A DNA stretch of 64,000 bases from Pelotomaculum isophthalicicum JI (GTDB lineage: Bacteria; Bacillota; Desulfotomaculia; Desulfotomaculales; Pelotomaculaceae): the NCBI RefSeq assembly GCF_029478095.1, contig NZ_JAKOAV010000001.1, forward strand, positions 124,001 to 188,000, written 5' to 3'. Below the pieces are notes generated by a model that saw only the letters and a program-made list of their open reading frames with translations, searched no databases and was not told the origin of the DNA. Positions 15,890 through 24,439 of this stretch are shown piece after piece. Numbering within the stretch: the stretch's first letter is position 1; each line of letters begins with the position of its first letter. Both the position numbers and the translations under genes were made by a program.

Positions 15890-16957
15890 ATGGATGTACC
15901 GACCAAGATTAATACTTGGCAAATGGTTGAGCCCGGTAAGCTGGAAAAAACAACTATCGATGTGCCGGAACTTAAGCCCGGTGAAGCTCTGGTTAAGATC
16001 GCCGGTTGCGGTGTTTGCCACACTGACGTCGGCTACTTTTATGATGGTGTTCCGACAGTGACCAAGCCGCCCCTAACGCTCGGCCACGAGATTGCCGGAA
16101 CTGTTGTTGCCGGTGAGGCAAGTTTAATCGGCAAAGAAGTTATCGTGCCGGCTGTTATGCCTTGCGAAAACTGCGCCATTTGCGCTGCCGGCCACGGCAA
16201 CCGCTGCCTGAAGCAGGCGATGCCCGGCAACAGCCTGGGGATTTACGGCGGCTTTTCGGATTATATTCCGGTTCCCGCCGGTGACCTGTGCGTAGTTGAA
16301 GACAAGAAAGACTTTTCTTTAGAAACGCTGTCTGTTGTTGCCGACGCGATTACCTCCCCGTATCAGGCTGCCATGAAGGCCGGCGTTAAAGAAGGAGACG
16401 TTGCGATCGTTATTGGCGGCACCGGTGGAATCGGCGTGTACATGACTCAGATCGTCGCGGCGTTGGGCGCCAAAGAAGTTATCGTAATTGCCAGAAATAA
16501 AGAAAAACTAGAGCGCGCTCTTAGTTTCGGGGCGACATACACGATCAGCACCCTGGACAAAGACGCTAAAGCGATTTCCGGTGATTTCAGGGCTTATTCA
16601 AAAGAAAAGAAATTGCCTAACTGGGGGCTGAAAATTTTTGAGTGCACCGGAACGAAAGCCGGCCAGGAAATCGCGCTGGGATTGCTTACATTCCTCAGCA
16701 AATTGATGATCGTCGGTTTTGGCATGGTCAAGACCGAGTACATGCTGTCGAGATTGATGGCGTTTGAAGCCGACATTATGGGCACCTGGGGCTGCCTGCC
16801 GCAATACTATAAGCCAGTGCTGAACATGGTGCTTGAAGGCAAAATCCAGGTCAAGCCTTTTGTGGATATCAGGCCGATGAGCACAATTTTGAAGGCATAT
16901 GAAGAAGCGCACAGCGGTAAGTTAGTGCAGCGTATTGTGCTGACCCCGGATTTCTAG
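15890..16957 (+). CDS. bamQ: 6-hydroxycyclohex-1-ene-1-carbonyl-CoA dehydrogenase (BamQ/Had)
   Basis: Zinc-dependent medium-chain dehydrogenase of 355 residues that oxidises the hydroxyl made by BamR to the keto group hydrolysed by BamA, reducing NAD+. Catalytic zinc ligands appear in GCGVCHTDVGYF and LGHEIAGTV, a structural-zinc loop in CENCAICAAGHGNRC, and the NAD-binding turn in VIGGTGGIGVY. ATG 15890 follows AAGGGGGTAAACGATA. The gene completes the bamA-bamR-bamQ trio for ring modification. A complex inverted repeat follows the stop. Confidence 0.92.
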   Translation: MDVPTKINTWQMVEPGKLEKTTIDVPELKPGEALVKIAGCGVCHTDVGYFYDGVPTVTKPPLTLGHEIAGTVVAGEASLIGKEVIVPAVMPCENCAICAAGHGNRCLKQAMPGNSLGIYGGFSDYIPVPAGDLCVVEDKKDFSLETLSVVADAITSPYQAAMKAGVKEGDVAIVIGGTGGIGVYMTQIVAALGAKEVIVIARNKEKLERALSFGATYTISTLDKDAKAISGDFRAYSKEKKLPNWGLKIFECTGTKAGQEIALGLLTFLSKLMIVGFGMVKTEYMLSRLMAFEADIMGTWGCLPQYYKPVLNMVLEGKIQVKPFVDIRPMSTILKAYEEAHSGKLVQRIVLTPDF

Positions 16958-16965
16958 AATGACCA

Positions 16966-17055
16966 TCCCCCGGCCGTACTGCAAATCTGCATTAGTACTG
17001 CATTTCTGCAGTTATTATCTTAAGGTTATAGCTTTAAGATAATGGCCGGGGGTTC
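16966..17055. terminator. Nested inverted repeat after bamQ
   Basis: Outer arms CCCCCGGCC (16966-16974) and GGCCGGGGG (near 17044-17052) enclose an inner perfect ten-base hairpin, ATTATCTTAA / TTAAGATAAT, around 17014-17042. Between the left arms lie two TGCA-N4-TGCA motifs. It may terminate the bam transcript or form part of the control region of the next operon. There is no strong T-run. Confidence 0.55.
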
Positions 17056-17105
17056 GTTTGATTTGGTGTATGCATTATTGCATCGTTCAAATTTGCAATT
17101 TCGCA
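16980..17105. promoter_or_regulatory. Four TGCA-N4-YGCA sites, candidate upstream activator sites
   Basis: Dyad motifs TGCA-N4-TGCA occur at 16980-16991, 16999-17010 and 17071-17082, and a TGCA-N4-CGCA variant at 17094-17105. All lie 30-156 bases upstream of the -24/-12 promoter at 17136, where enhancer sites of sigma-54 activators are expected. A Fis-type activator is encoded at 20167-22305. Binding is inferred; the first two sites could instead be part of the hairpin around them. Confidence 0.5.
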
Positions 17106-17135
17106 ATTAATGTCATGTAAAGGCGCGTACTCCCC

Positions 17136-17150
17136 TGGCACATATTTTGC
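17136..17150 (+). promoter_or_regulatory. Sigma-54 (-24/-12) promoter
   Basis: TGGCAC-ATATT-TTGC followed by A matches the sigma-54 consensus TGGCACRNNNNTTGCW at every fixed position. Transcription would start near 17162, about 50 bases before the acyl-CoA dehydrogenase. The sigma-54 activator gene lies 3 kb downstream. Confidence 0.88.
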
Positions 17151-17165
17151 ACTAAAAATTTTTGT

Positions 17166-17187
17166 GCATGTTAAATTTTTAACATGC
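17166..17187. promoter_or_regulatory. Perfect palindrome just after the sigma-54 start site
   Basis: Ten-base arms GCATGTTAAA and TTTAACATGC with a two-base centre lie at about +5 to +26 of the predicted transcript. It could be a repressor operator or a 5' hairpin that stabilises the mRNA. Confidence 0.5.
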
Positions 17188-17210
17188 AATAAGCTATGTG
17201 GAGGGGAGGT

Positions 17211-18371
17211 TTGACAATTAATTTTGATTTGACCGAAGAGTTACAAGACATAAGAAAAGTGGCCAGGGATTTCGCGGTTAAGGAAATACAGCCGACTGTG
17301 GACGAGGATGACAAGGCCCACCGCTTCCGCCGGGATTTAGTGCAAAAAATGGCCGACTTGGGCTTCTTTGGTTGTGTTATACCTGAAGAGTATGGTGGGA
17401 ACGAAATGGGCTGGTTGGCCGCCACCATTATCGCTGAAGAAATATCACGGGTGCACGCTTCGTTGCGTTTGCCGTTCAACATGAACCCCAATGGCCCGGG
17501 ATGCACTATTCTAAGATACGGTACGGAAGAACAGAAGATGAAATATTTACCCGGCCTGGTTGACGGCAGCTTGCTGGGAATGTTCGCCATTACCGAGCCC
17601 GACTCCGGCTCAGACGTGGGTTCAATGAGGACGAGAGCAATCAAGGATGGCGACAGCTATATAGTTAACGGTAACAAGATGTGGATTTCCAACGCTACCG
17701 TTTGCGATATGGGATTGCTTTACGCTTATACAGATCCGGCAAAAAAAATTAAAGGTTTGTCAGCTTTTGTCATAGATATAAATACGCCTGGTATTACCAT
17801 TGAGCCGATCACTGATAAACTGGGCACTTGGGGCGCGCCGGTCGGATCGATAACGTTTGAAAACTGCCGCATTCCGGCATCCGCGTTGCTCGGTAAAGAG
17901 GGACAGGGTTTTAAGATTTGCATGGAACAACTGAACGACACTCGTTTGGGCTGTCAGGCCGGCGGTCTCGGTTTGGCGCAGGCTTGTCTTGACGCGGCCT
18001 TGAATTACGCTAATGAGCGGCAGCAGTTTGGCGTGCCGATCGGCAAATTCCAGATGGTCACCGATATGATCGCCCAGATGGCGACTGAGGTTGAAGCAGC
18101 CAGGTTCTTGGTGTACCGCGCCGCTTTCCTGAAGGATCAGGGCAGGCCTTGCACTGTGGAGACTTCCATGGGCAAGTACTATGTTGGCGAAGTAGTGAAC
18201 AAATGCGCTGATTACGCCATGAAGATTTACGGCTCCTATGGTTATTCCGAGGAATACCCGGTTGCCCGTTACTATCGTGACGCCAAGTCGTATCAGATTG
18301 TTGAAGGCACCAGCAACATTCAAAAATTAATCATCGGTGAAACAATGCTTGGCTATCGCAAGCGTATATAG
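17211..18371 (+). CDS. Acyl-CoA dehydrogenase, probable glutaryl-CoA dehydrogenase
   Basis: FAD-dependent dehydrogenase of 386 residues with the full acyl-CoA dehydrogenase fold: FAITEPDSGSD, the catalytic Glu in QIVEGTSN (about residue 365), and a C-terminal ETF-facing region. An Arg near residue 86 (VHASLRLPFN) aligns by eye with the Arg of glutaryl-CoA dehydrogenases that binds the distal carboxylate. Next to a glutaconyl-CoA decarboxylase-type gene this suggests a non-decarboxylating glutaryl-CoA dehydrogenase that makes glutaconyl-CoA and passes electrons to EtfAB. I chose TTG 17211 (after GGAGGGGAGG) over ATG 17196, which precedes the ribosome site. It is the first gene behind the sigma-54 promoter. 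Confidence 0.85.
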   Translation: MTINFDLTEELQDIRKVARDFAVKEIQPTVDEDDKAHRFRRDLVQKMADLGFFGCVIPEEYGGNEMGWLAATIIAEEISRVHASLRLPFNMNPNGPGCTILRYGTEEQKMKYLPGLVDGSLLGMFAITEPDSGSDVGSMRTRAIKDGDSYIVNGNKMWISNATVCDMGLLYAYTDPAKKIKGLSAFVIDINTPGITIEPITDKLGTWGAPVGSITFENCRIPASALLGKEGQGFKICMEQLNDTRLGCQAGGLGLAQACLDAALNYANERQQFGVPIGKFQMVTDMIAQMATEVEAARFLVYRAAFLKDQGRPCTVETSMGKYYVGEVVNKCADYAMKIYGSYGYSEEYPVARYYRDAKSYQIVEGTSNIQKLIIGETMLGYRKRI

Positions 18372-18420
18372 TATTATTATGAAGGTAGTAATGGATCATT
18401 AAATATGAGGGGGTTTTCAG

Positions 18421-19968
18421 ATGCACGAAGGTTTATATGAGGAACTAGCCCTAAACAGAAAAAGAGTTAAAGCTATGGGCGGCGAAAAGGCTGTTGCGAA
18501 GCAGCACAAAGACGGCAAACTGACGGCGCGGGAAAGAATCGAGTATTTCTTTGATCCTGGCACTTTTACGGAAATCGGCATGTATCTTAAACACCGGGCA
18601 AATCACTTCGGCCTGGAAGGCAAAGACATTCCGGCTGAAGGTGTTGTTTGCGGCTATGGCAAGGTAAACGGCCGGATGGTTATGGTCGGCGCTGAGGACT
18701 TTACCTCCATGGCGGGTACATTCGGCGAATACCACGGCAAGAAGTTTGCCGCGGCGATTGATATGGCCAAAGATATGGGGATTCCCTTTGTCGGCATGAA
18801 CGATTCCGGCGGCGCCAGGCTGCAAGAGGGTATTGACACGCTGCAGGCTTACGCGTGGCTGTTCAAAGCTCAGGACCTGGCATCCGGCATCATCCCGCAA
18901 ATTGCCACCCTGATGGGTCCGTGCATGGGCGGTCAAGCTTACCACCCGGTTATGCAGGACTTTGTCTTCCAGTGCCGTAATACCGGATTTATGGGCATTG
19001 CCGGTCCTCCATTCGTAAAGACCCAGTTGGGAATAGATATCGATCTGCCGACACTGTCCGGCTGGCAGGCGCACGCGGTTAAGTCGGGCTGCACCCATGT
19101 CGTGGTGGAAGACGATAAAGACTGCATGGACAAGGTTAAGGAGCTGCTTGCGTTCTTCCCGCAGAACAACAGGGAAAAGCCGGAGCGCATCGCTTGCGAC
19201 GACGACCCGCTGAAACTGGTGCCGGAACTTGACGAAGTAATGCCTGAAAACAGAAATATGCCCTATGACATGCACAAAGTAATTTACAGCATTGTTGACA
19301 ACGGCTATTTCTTTGAAATTCATGAAAATTTTGCGAAGAACGTCATTGTCGGCTTTGGCCGGTTTAATGGCAGAGCTACAGGTATCGTCGCCAGCCAGCC
19401 CAACTGGATGGGCGGCGTAATTAACTGCGACGCCGCTGACAAGGTAGCCCGGTTTGTCCGGTTCTGCGACCTGTTCAACATTCCTCTCGTGAACATTCAC
19501 GACACCCCGGCTTTCATGATCGGCCCGGACGAAGACTGGAGGGGCATCTTGAGACACGGCGCCAAGATGCTGTATGCTTACATTGAAGCCACTGTGCCGA
19601 AGGTAACAATTATCATGGGCAAATCGTTTGCCGGCGCCTACCTTGGCATGTGCTGCAAAGACACCGGCGCGGACATCGTGTTCAGCTGGCCGCAAGCCAC
19701 AGTGACCATCGTCGGCGCGGAAACAGCGGCGAGCGTTATTTTCGCCAAAGAAATCAAGAATTCGGAGAACCCGAAGGAAACAGCGGCGCAGAAGATTAAA
19801 GAGTACAAAGACCTCTATCAGAACCCGTACAGCGCTGCCAGCCGCGGCTACATTGACGATGTGATTATGCCGAACGAAACCAGGAGAAACATCTGCCTGT
19901 CTCTCGATATGCTGGAGAACAAAACTGTGGCCAGGCCGTACAGGAAATACTCCAATATCAACTTATAA
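18421..19968 (+). CDS. gcdA: Acyl-CoA carboxyltransferase, probable glutaconyl-CoA decarboxylase alpha subunit
   Basis: Biotin-dependent carboxyltransferase of 515 residues with the two crotonase-like halves of the family: MNDSGGARLQEGI in the N-half and GKSFAGAYLGMCCKDTGADI in the C-half. Similar lengths occur in methylmalonyl-CoA and glutaconyl-CoA decarboxylase alpha subunits. Following a glutaryl-CoA dehydrogenase, the likely job is removing CO2 from glutaconyl-CoA to give crotonyl-CoA, with the biotin carrier and the Na+-pumping membrane subunit encoded elsewhere. ATG 18421 follows GAGGGGGTTTTCAG. It is co-transcribed with the dehydrogenase 50 bases upstream. Confidence 0.85.
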   Translation: MHEGLYEELALNRKRVKAMGGEKAVAKQHKDGKLTARERIEYFFDPGTFTEIGMYLKHRANHFGLEGKDIPAEGVVCGYGKVNGRMVMVGAEDFTSMAGTFGEYHGKKFAAAIDMAKDMGIPFVGMNDSGGARLQEGIDTLQAYAWLFKAQDLASGIIPQIATLMGPCMGGQAYHPVMQDFVFQCRNTGFMGIAGPPFVKTQLGIDIDLPTLSGWQAHAVKSGCTHVVVEDDKDCMDKVKELLAFFPQNNREKPERIACDDDPLKLVPELDEVMPENRNMPYDMHKVIYSIVDNGYFFEIHENFAKNVIVGFGRFNGRATGIVASQPNWMGGVINCDAADKVARFVRFCDLFNIPLVNIHDTPAFMIGPDEDWRGILRHGAKMLYAYIEATVPKVTIIMGKSFAGAYLGMCCKDTGADIVFSWPQATVTIVGAETAASVIFAKEIKNSENPKETAAQKIKEYKDLYQNPYSAASRGYIDDVIMPNETRRNICLSLDMLENKTVARPYRKYSNINL

Positions 19969-20020
19969 AAAACAAATAACTAATTAATTGTATCAGGAGT
20001 TGATTTCTGAAGACAAGCCG

Positions 20021-20117
20021 GTGACGCGGCTAGTGGGCTTAGCCCATGAAACCGCGTCACTGACAGGCCATAATAAAAAGTAAATATTAGGCTTCGCCCG
20101 CCGGCGGAGCCTGTTTA
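20021..20117 (+). terminator. Two successive hairpins after gcdA
   Basis: First hairpin: GTGACGCGG (20021-20029) with CCGCGTCAC (20052-20060), containing an inner GGGCT/AGCCC pair. Second: AGGCTTCGCC (20089-20098) with GGCGGAGCCT (20103-20112), one G-T pair, then GTTTATCG. Together they probably end the sigma-54-dependent transcript before the regulator gene. Confidence 0.65.
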
Positions 20118-20166
20118 TCGAAAAGTAACACTATAATGACTGGGAGTGAGGCGGTGACAAGATTTT

Positions 20167-22305
20167 ATGCTGGCTAATCTAATAAAGAAGCCGCCGCTGA
20201 CCCTCTGTCCGGATCAGACAATCGGGGATGTTTTGCGTTTATGGCAGGAGCATCCCATTGGAGTTGTCGGCATCGTTGATGAGCAAGGCCGTCTGCTCGG
20301 AGTGGTAGGCAGCGGGCTGACCTTTCGTGACGGGACGCCAATCTCACTGGACACAAAACTGGCTGAAGTAATGGATAAAAATTTTATCAGTATGAGTCCG
20401 GATGTATACCAGGAAGAGGCCTGGACAGCTCCCAGTGAGGTAATCGCTATCGTTGACGCTGACGGAAAGTTGCAAGGAATCAGTACAAAGTATGACCTGG
20501 CTACTTCTCTTTATCCTTATACCAAGTTTATCAGCCGGGAGCTTGACGCTGTGCTTAATGCCGCCCACACAGGGATCATTTCGATAAATAAAGACGGGAT
20601 TATTACAACATTCAACCCCGCCGCCGAGATGATTACCCGAAGAGCCAGAAATGAGGCTATCGGTAAATTTCTGACGGACGTCGTAATACCAACCGGCCTT
20701 TTGGAAATTCTGGAGACAGGTGAAACTAAGTTCGGTCAAAGGCTTCCGGTAAAGTATTCGGTAGGCACAAGAATATACGTCAGCAACCGCAGTCCTATTA
20801 TCGAAGACGGCAAGGTTATTGGAGCAGTAGGCATTTTTCAGGACATTTCCGAGATTGAGTTTATATCTCATGAATTAGAATCTGTTAAAGAGCTGAACAA
20901 GGAACTAAAAGCGTTGATTGAGTCTTCATACGACGGCATTTTGATTGCAAGGCGTGATGGTGTTGTTTCCCAGGTAAATGAAGCATACACCAGAATGACC
21001 GGTCTCAGGGCCAAAGATATCGTTGGCCGGCCATTTCAGAAGCTGGTGGAAGGTGGTCATTACGCCTCGTCGATTGTAGATGCCGTCTTGAAGAAAAAAA
21101 AGGCTGTCACCAATTTGCAGACTTCACCGATGGGGAACAGGCTTCTGATCACCGGCAACCCTGTGGCTAACGAGCGTGGTGAAATTGTCAGGGTCGTAAT
21201 CAACGTGCGGGATCTTACCGAGTTCGAAAAGTTAAGACAGGAACTGCATGACAGTAAAAATCTTAACCGGCGTTATCAGGCGGAATTGAGCACAAGGAAC
21301 GACCAGCGCAATAAAGAACAGGACTTAACCAGCAGTTCGCCGGAAATGCAAAGTGTTATTGATCTTTGCACCAGGGTGGCTCAAGTGGACTCAACAGTGC
21401 TGCTGATCGGTGATTCCGGCGTGGGCAAGGAAGTGCTGGCTAAGCATATTCATAGTCAAAGTGCCCGCAAGCAAGGGCCGTTTATCAAAATTAACTGCGG
21501 CGCAATTCCAGAGACGTTGTTGGAGTCGGAACTTTTCGGCTATGAGCGCGGGGCTTTTACCGGCGCTGGAAAAGACGGGAAGCCCGGTATATTTGAAATG
21601 GCCCATAACGGCACCCTGCTCTTGGATGAAATCGGCGATTTGCCGCTGTCGCTGCAAGTTAAATTGTTAAGGGTACTGCAGGATAAGGAGATCATTAGAG
21701 TCGGGGGGACAAAAACGCGCAGTGTGGATGTGCGCATTTTGGCCGCGACAAACCGGAACCTGGCAGACATGGTTCAACAGGGCTCTTTCAGGGAAGACTT
21801 GTTTTTCCGCCTGAATGTTGTTCCGGTGCAGATTCCGCCTTTAAGGGACCGCCGTTCAGACATTGTTCCGTTGTTAAATTTCTTCTGTGAAAAATATTAT
21901 AAGAAATATGGCATCAGGAAGCAGTTTTCCCCTGAAGTTCTCAAAATATTTTATGAGTATCACTGGCCCGGCAATATCAGGGAACTGGAGAATATTGTTG
22001 AGAGAATGGTGGTAACCGAGCCTGAAACGGTTATCACACCCAAACACTTGCCGGAGAGCCTGCGCTACGTGATGAATAATACTTCAGCGAAAGTAATGGT
22101 GCAGGGAGTGCTTCCGTTTAAAGAGGCGCTCCTGGAAATGGAGAGCCAGTTGATCAATGAGGCGCTGAATTTATACGGGAGCACTTATAAGGCCGCTAAA
22201 GTGCTTGGGATTGACCAGTCTACTGTAATAAGAAAACTACAAAAAATAAAGCAATTTAAAAACAACCGTCAGGAACAAGCAAACAGTTTCAGTGTAATTA
22301 AATAA
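20167..22305 (+). CDS. Sigma-54-dependent transcriptional activator with CBS and PAS sensor domains
   Basis: Enhancer-binding protein of 712 residues. Order: two CBS domains (about 1-115), two PAS domains (about 125-235 and 245-360), an AAA+ ATPase with Walker A (LIGDSGVGKEV) and the sigma-54-contacting loop GAFTGA, a Walker B segment (GTLLLDEIGDLP), and a C-terminal Fis-type helix-turn-helix (TYKAAKVLGIDQSTVIRKL). CBS domains usually bind adenine nucleotides, PAS domains small ligands or redox cofactors, so it may sense energy state plus an aromatic or CoA intermediate. The likely target is the -24/-12 promoter at 17136 (inference). An in-frame TGA shortly upstream fixes the start at or after ATG 20167. 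Confidence 0.92.
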   Translation: MLANLIKKPPLTLCPDQTIGDVLRLWQEHPIGVVGIVDEQGRLLGVVGSGLTFRDGTPISLDTKLAEVMDKNFISMSPDVYQEEAWTAPSEVIAIVDADGKLQGISTKYDLATSLYPYTKFISRELDAVLNAAHTGIISINKDGIITTFNPAAEMITRRARNEAIGKFLTDVVIPTGLLEILETGETKFGQRLPVKYSVGTRIYVSNRSPIIEDGKVIGAVGIFQDISEIEFISHELESVKELNKELKALIESSYDGILIARRDGVVSQVNEAYTRMTGLRAKDIVGRPFQKLVEGGHYASSIVDAVLKKKKAVTNLQTSPMGNRLLITGNPVANERGEIVRVVINVRDLTEFEKLRQELHDSKNLNRRYQAELSTRNDQRNKEQDLTSSSPEMQSVIDLCTRVAQVDSTVLLIGDSGVGKEVLAKHIHSQSARKQGPFIKINCGAIPETLLESELFGYERGAFTGAGKDGKPGIFEMAHNGTLLLDEIGDLPLSLQVKLLRVLQDKEIIRVGGTKTRSVDVRILAATNRNLADMVQQGSFREDLFFRLNVVPVQIPPLRDRRSDIVPLLNFFCEKYYKKYGIRKQFSPEVLKIFYEYHWPGNIRELENIVERMVVTEPETVITPKHLPESLRYVMNNTSAKVMVQGVLPFKEALLEMESQLINEALNLYGSTYKAAKVLGIDQSTVIRKLQKIKQFKNNRQEQANSFSVIK

Positions 22306-22430
22306 AGGTCAATTTATCATGTTTAATTAATACGGGAGGTGTTGTCCATTATATAACTGGTTAAGTTGTTTGAAATAAAGTTAAGTGGATTACAAAGTCG
22401 ATACTAAAAAAGGGAAAGGAAAAGGTTTTC

Positions 22431-22497
22431 GCGGCATGATTTTCGTGAAGTGCTATGCCGCCTCCCGGGTAGTCGGCGGGAGTGGGACGTGTGTCCC
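22431..22497 (+). ncRNA. Candidate structured leader of etfBA: three contiguous hairpins
   Basis: Three perfect stems follow one another with almost no spacing: GCGGCAT (22431) with ATGCCGC (22455), CTCCCG (22462) with CGGGAG (22477), and GGGAC (22484) with GTCCC (22493). The ribosome-binding region and ATG of etfB (22514) come directly after. The sequence reads open in the etfB frame back to 22385, but that extension is not ETF-like. I do not recognise a known riboswitch class. Confidence 0.5.
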
Positions 22498-22513
22498 GAA
22501 ACCGGGGAATGGA

Positions 22514-23272
22514 ATGAATATTGCAGTTCTCTTAAAACAAACCTTCGACACAGAAGCAAAAATCGAGATCGCGGGCGGCGCGATTAACAAAAAGGGCGTT
22601 GGCCTGATTGTCAACCCCTACGATGAGTATGCTGTGGAAGAAGCGCTCAAGCTTAAGGAAAAGAATGGCGGCGAGGTAACTATTATATCTGTCGGGGCGG
22701 ATACCCCGGACGCGATGCGTCAAGCGCTGGCCATGGGAGCGGATAAAGCTATTAGTGTGGAAGATCCCGCTCTTGAGGGTGGTGACGAGTATACCACAGC
22801 CGTTGTGTTGGCTAAAGCGGTAAGCACTATACCGTATGATCTGATTCTGGCCGGTTGGCGTGAAGGTTCCGCCCAGGTAGCGGTGCGGGTTGCCGAGGAA
22901 CTTGGCCTGCCGCATATTAACGTAGTGACCAAACTGGATGTCGATGGCGGTAAAGCTACAGCCACCAGAGATATCGAAGGCGGCAACGAAATCGTTGAAG
23001 TGCCGGTGCCCGCTGTGATTACTGCTCAAAAAGGCTTGAATGAGCCGCGTTATCCCTCAATGAAGGGCATTATGCAAGCTAAGAAAAAGCCCATCCAAAA
23101 GCTCTCCCTGGGTGACCTGGGACTGAGTGCCGATCAAGTAGCGGCCAAAGTTAAAGTACAATCTTACTTCCTTCCCAGCGCTAAAGCCGCGGGCAAAATG
23201 ATCGCCGGTGAAGCGCCCCAAGCTGCCGCCGAACTGGCGCGGCTGTTGCGGGAAGAAGCAAACGCTATCTAA
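22514..23272 (+). CDS. etfB: Electron transfer flavoprotein subunit beta
   Basis: Small ETF subunit (252 residues) that carries electrons from acyl-CoA dehydrogenases. It begins MNIAVLLKQTFDTEAKIEI and shows the AMP/FAD-binding ETF fold (VNPYDEYAVEEAL, LAGWREGSAQVAVRVAEELG) and the recognition-loop segment that docks with dehydrogenases (near EPRYPSMKGIM). I start it at ATG 22514, the family's usual N-terminus, rejecting a 43-residue upstream extension that crosses strong hairpins. etfA follows 15 bases later. Confidence 0.93.
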   Translation: MNIAVLLKQTFDTEAKIEIAGGAINKKGVGLIVNPYDEYAVEEALKLKEKNGGEVTIISVGADTPDAMRQALAMGADKAISVEDPALEGGDEYTTAVVLAKAVSTIPYDLILAGWREGSAQVAVRVAEELGLPHINVVTKLDVDGGKATATRDIEGGNEIVEVPVPAVITAQKGLNEPRYPSMKGIMQAKKKPIQKLSLGDLGLSADQVAAKVKVQSYFLPSAKAAGKMIAGEAPQAAAELARLLREEANAI

Positions 23273-23287
23273 GGGAGGGGAAAAATA

Positions 23288-24271
23288 ATGGCAAAAGGAA
23301 TACTTGTATTTGCGGAAGTAAAAGATGGTAAAGTTAAAAACGTGGCTTTCGAGATGTTAAGCGCCGGCCGTAAAATAGCTGGTCAAACCGGTGACGAACT
23401 TGCCGCCGTCCTGATTGGTAAAGGCGTGGCAGGTTTGGCAGGCTCGCTTGCCGAATATGGCGCCGACAAGATTTACGTGGCCGAAGATGACAAGTTGGCG
23501 CAATATACCACAGACGCCTACAGCAAAGTGCTGGCCGACCTGATTAAAGAAACAGATCCCGCCACAGTGCTGTTCGGCTGCACCGTATTGGGCCGCGACC
23601 TGGCTGCCAAAACGGCGCAGAAGGTTAAAGCCGGCCTGCTGTCCGACTGCATCGCGATGGAAATTGAAGGCGGCAACCTGGTATTCACCCGTCCCGTATA
23701 TTCCGGCAAAGCCTTATTAAAAGCCGGCATTCCCGAATCCAGCCCGGCGATGGCTACTATCCGCCCCAATGTGCTGACTGCCGAACCGGGTGCGGGCAAA
23801 GGAGAAGTTGTCAACTATGCTGTGAAACTGGATGCAGGCGACCTGCGCCAGGTAATTAAAGATGTGATTCTGCAGATTTCCTCCAGGCCGGAGCTCACCG
23901 AGGCAAACGTGATCGTGTCTGGCGGGCGCGGCATGAAAGGCCCTGAAGGCTTCAAGGTTCTGGAAGACCTGGCCGACGTGCTCGGCGGGGCTGTCGGCGC
24001 CTCACGCGCCGCTGTCGACGCCGGTTGGATTGGGCAAAACCTCCAGGTCGGACAAACCGGCAAGGTTGTGTCCCCCACTCTTTATTTCGCTTGCGGCATC
24101 TCCGGCGCCATCCAGCACATGGCCGGGATGAGCTCTTCCAAGTGCATCGTGGCGATCAATAAAGATGAAGAGGCTGCTATCTTTAGAGTGGCCGACTACG
24201 GTATTGTCGGCGACCTCTTTGAAGTAGTGCCTATCTTGACCGAAGAAATCAAGAAAGTTGTAGGCAAATAA
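23288..24271 (+). CDS. etfA: Electron transfer flavoprotein subunit alpha
   Basis: FAD-binding ETF subunit (327 residues). The C-terminal FAD domain shows [52 protein letters not shown] and [20 protein letters not shown], all standard. With EtfB it links the two acyl-CoA dehydrogenases of this cluster to a membrane or bifurcating acceptor. There is no N-terminal ferredoxin extension, so the bifurcating type with extra clusters is not indicated. ATG 23288 follows AAGGGAGGGG. Confidence 0.95.
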   Translation: MAKGILVFAEVKDGKVKNVAFEMLSAGRKIAGQTGDELAAVLIGKGVAGLAGSLAEYGADKIYVAEDDKLAQYTTDAYSKVLADLIKETDPATVLFGCTVLGRDLAAKTAQKVKAGLLSDCIAMEIEGGNLVFTRPVYSGKALLKAGIPESSPAMATIRPNVLTAEPGAGKGEVVNYAVKLDAGDLRQVIKDVILQISSRPELTEANVIVSGGRGMKGPEGFKVLEDLADVLGGAVGASRAAVDAGWIGQNLQVGQTGKVVSPTLYFACGISGAIQHMAGMSSSKCIVAINKDEEAAIFRVADYGIVGDLFEVVPILTEEIKKVVGK

Positions 24272-24293
24272 ATTTAGTTTCACATAGGTGAAT

Positions 24294-24381
24294 GCTGCTG
24301 GAACACTTCTTAAGCAGAAACTTTTGACAGAACCCTCATGGATTGAGTTCGCCAGAGGTCTCTTGGGAAGGGTTCCAGCAA
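24294..24381 (+). promoter_or_regulatory. Long inverted repeat in the leader of the thiolase gene
   Basis: Arms TGCTGGAAC (about 24294-24302) and GTTCCAGCA (about 24373-24381) enclose some 70 bases with further pairing potential, followed by AACTTTTTGTTT. The layout resembles a large terminator or attenuator between etfA and the thiolase gene. It matches no riboswitch I know. Confidence 0.45.
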
Positions 24382-24439
24382 ACTTTTTGTTTATTTACGC
24401 ATTGGGCAGGATGCCGTTTTTAGAGAAAGGATGAGCCAA

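Noticed and set aside
18451-19695. A 414-codon open frame antisense to the carboxyltransferase gene
   Set aside because: It lies wholly inside a well-matched enzyme gene, has no family features or ribosome site, and such antisense frames arise from GC-biased codons.
22385-22513. N-terminal extension of EtfB by 43 residues
   Set aside because: EtfB proteins begin at MNIAVLLKQ; the extension lacks a ribosome site and its DNA folds into three hairpins.
24305-24330. A second sigma-54 promoter (TGGAACACTTCTTAAGC)
   Set aside because: The GG-to-GC spacing is 12 bases instead of 10 and the conserved TTGC is missing.
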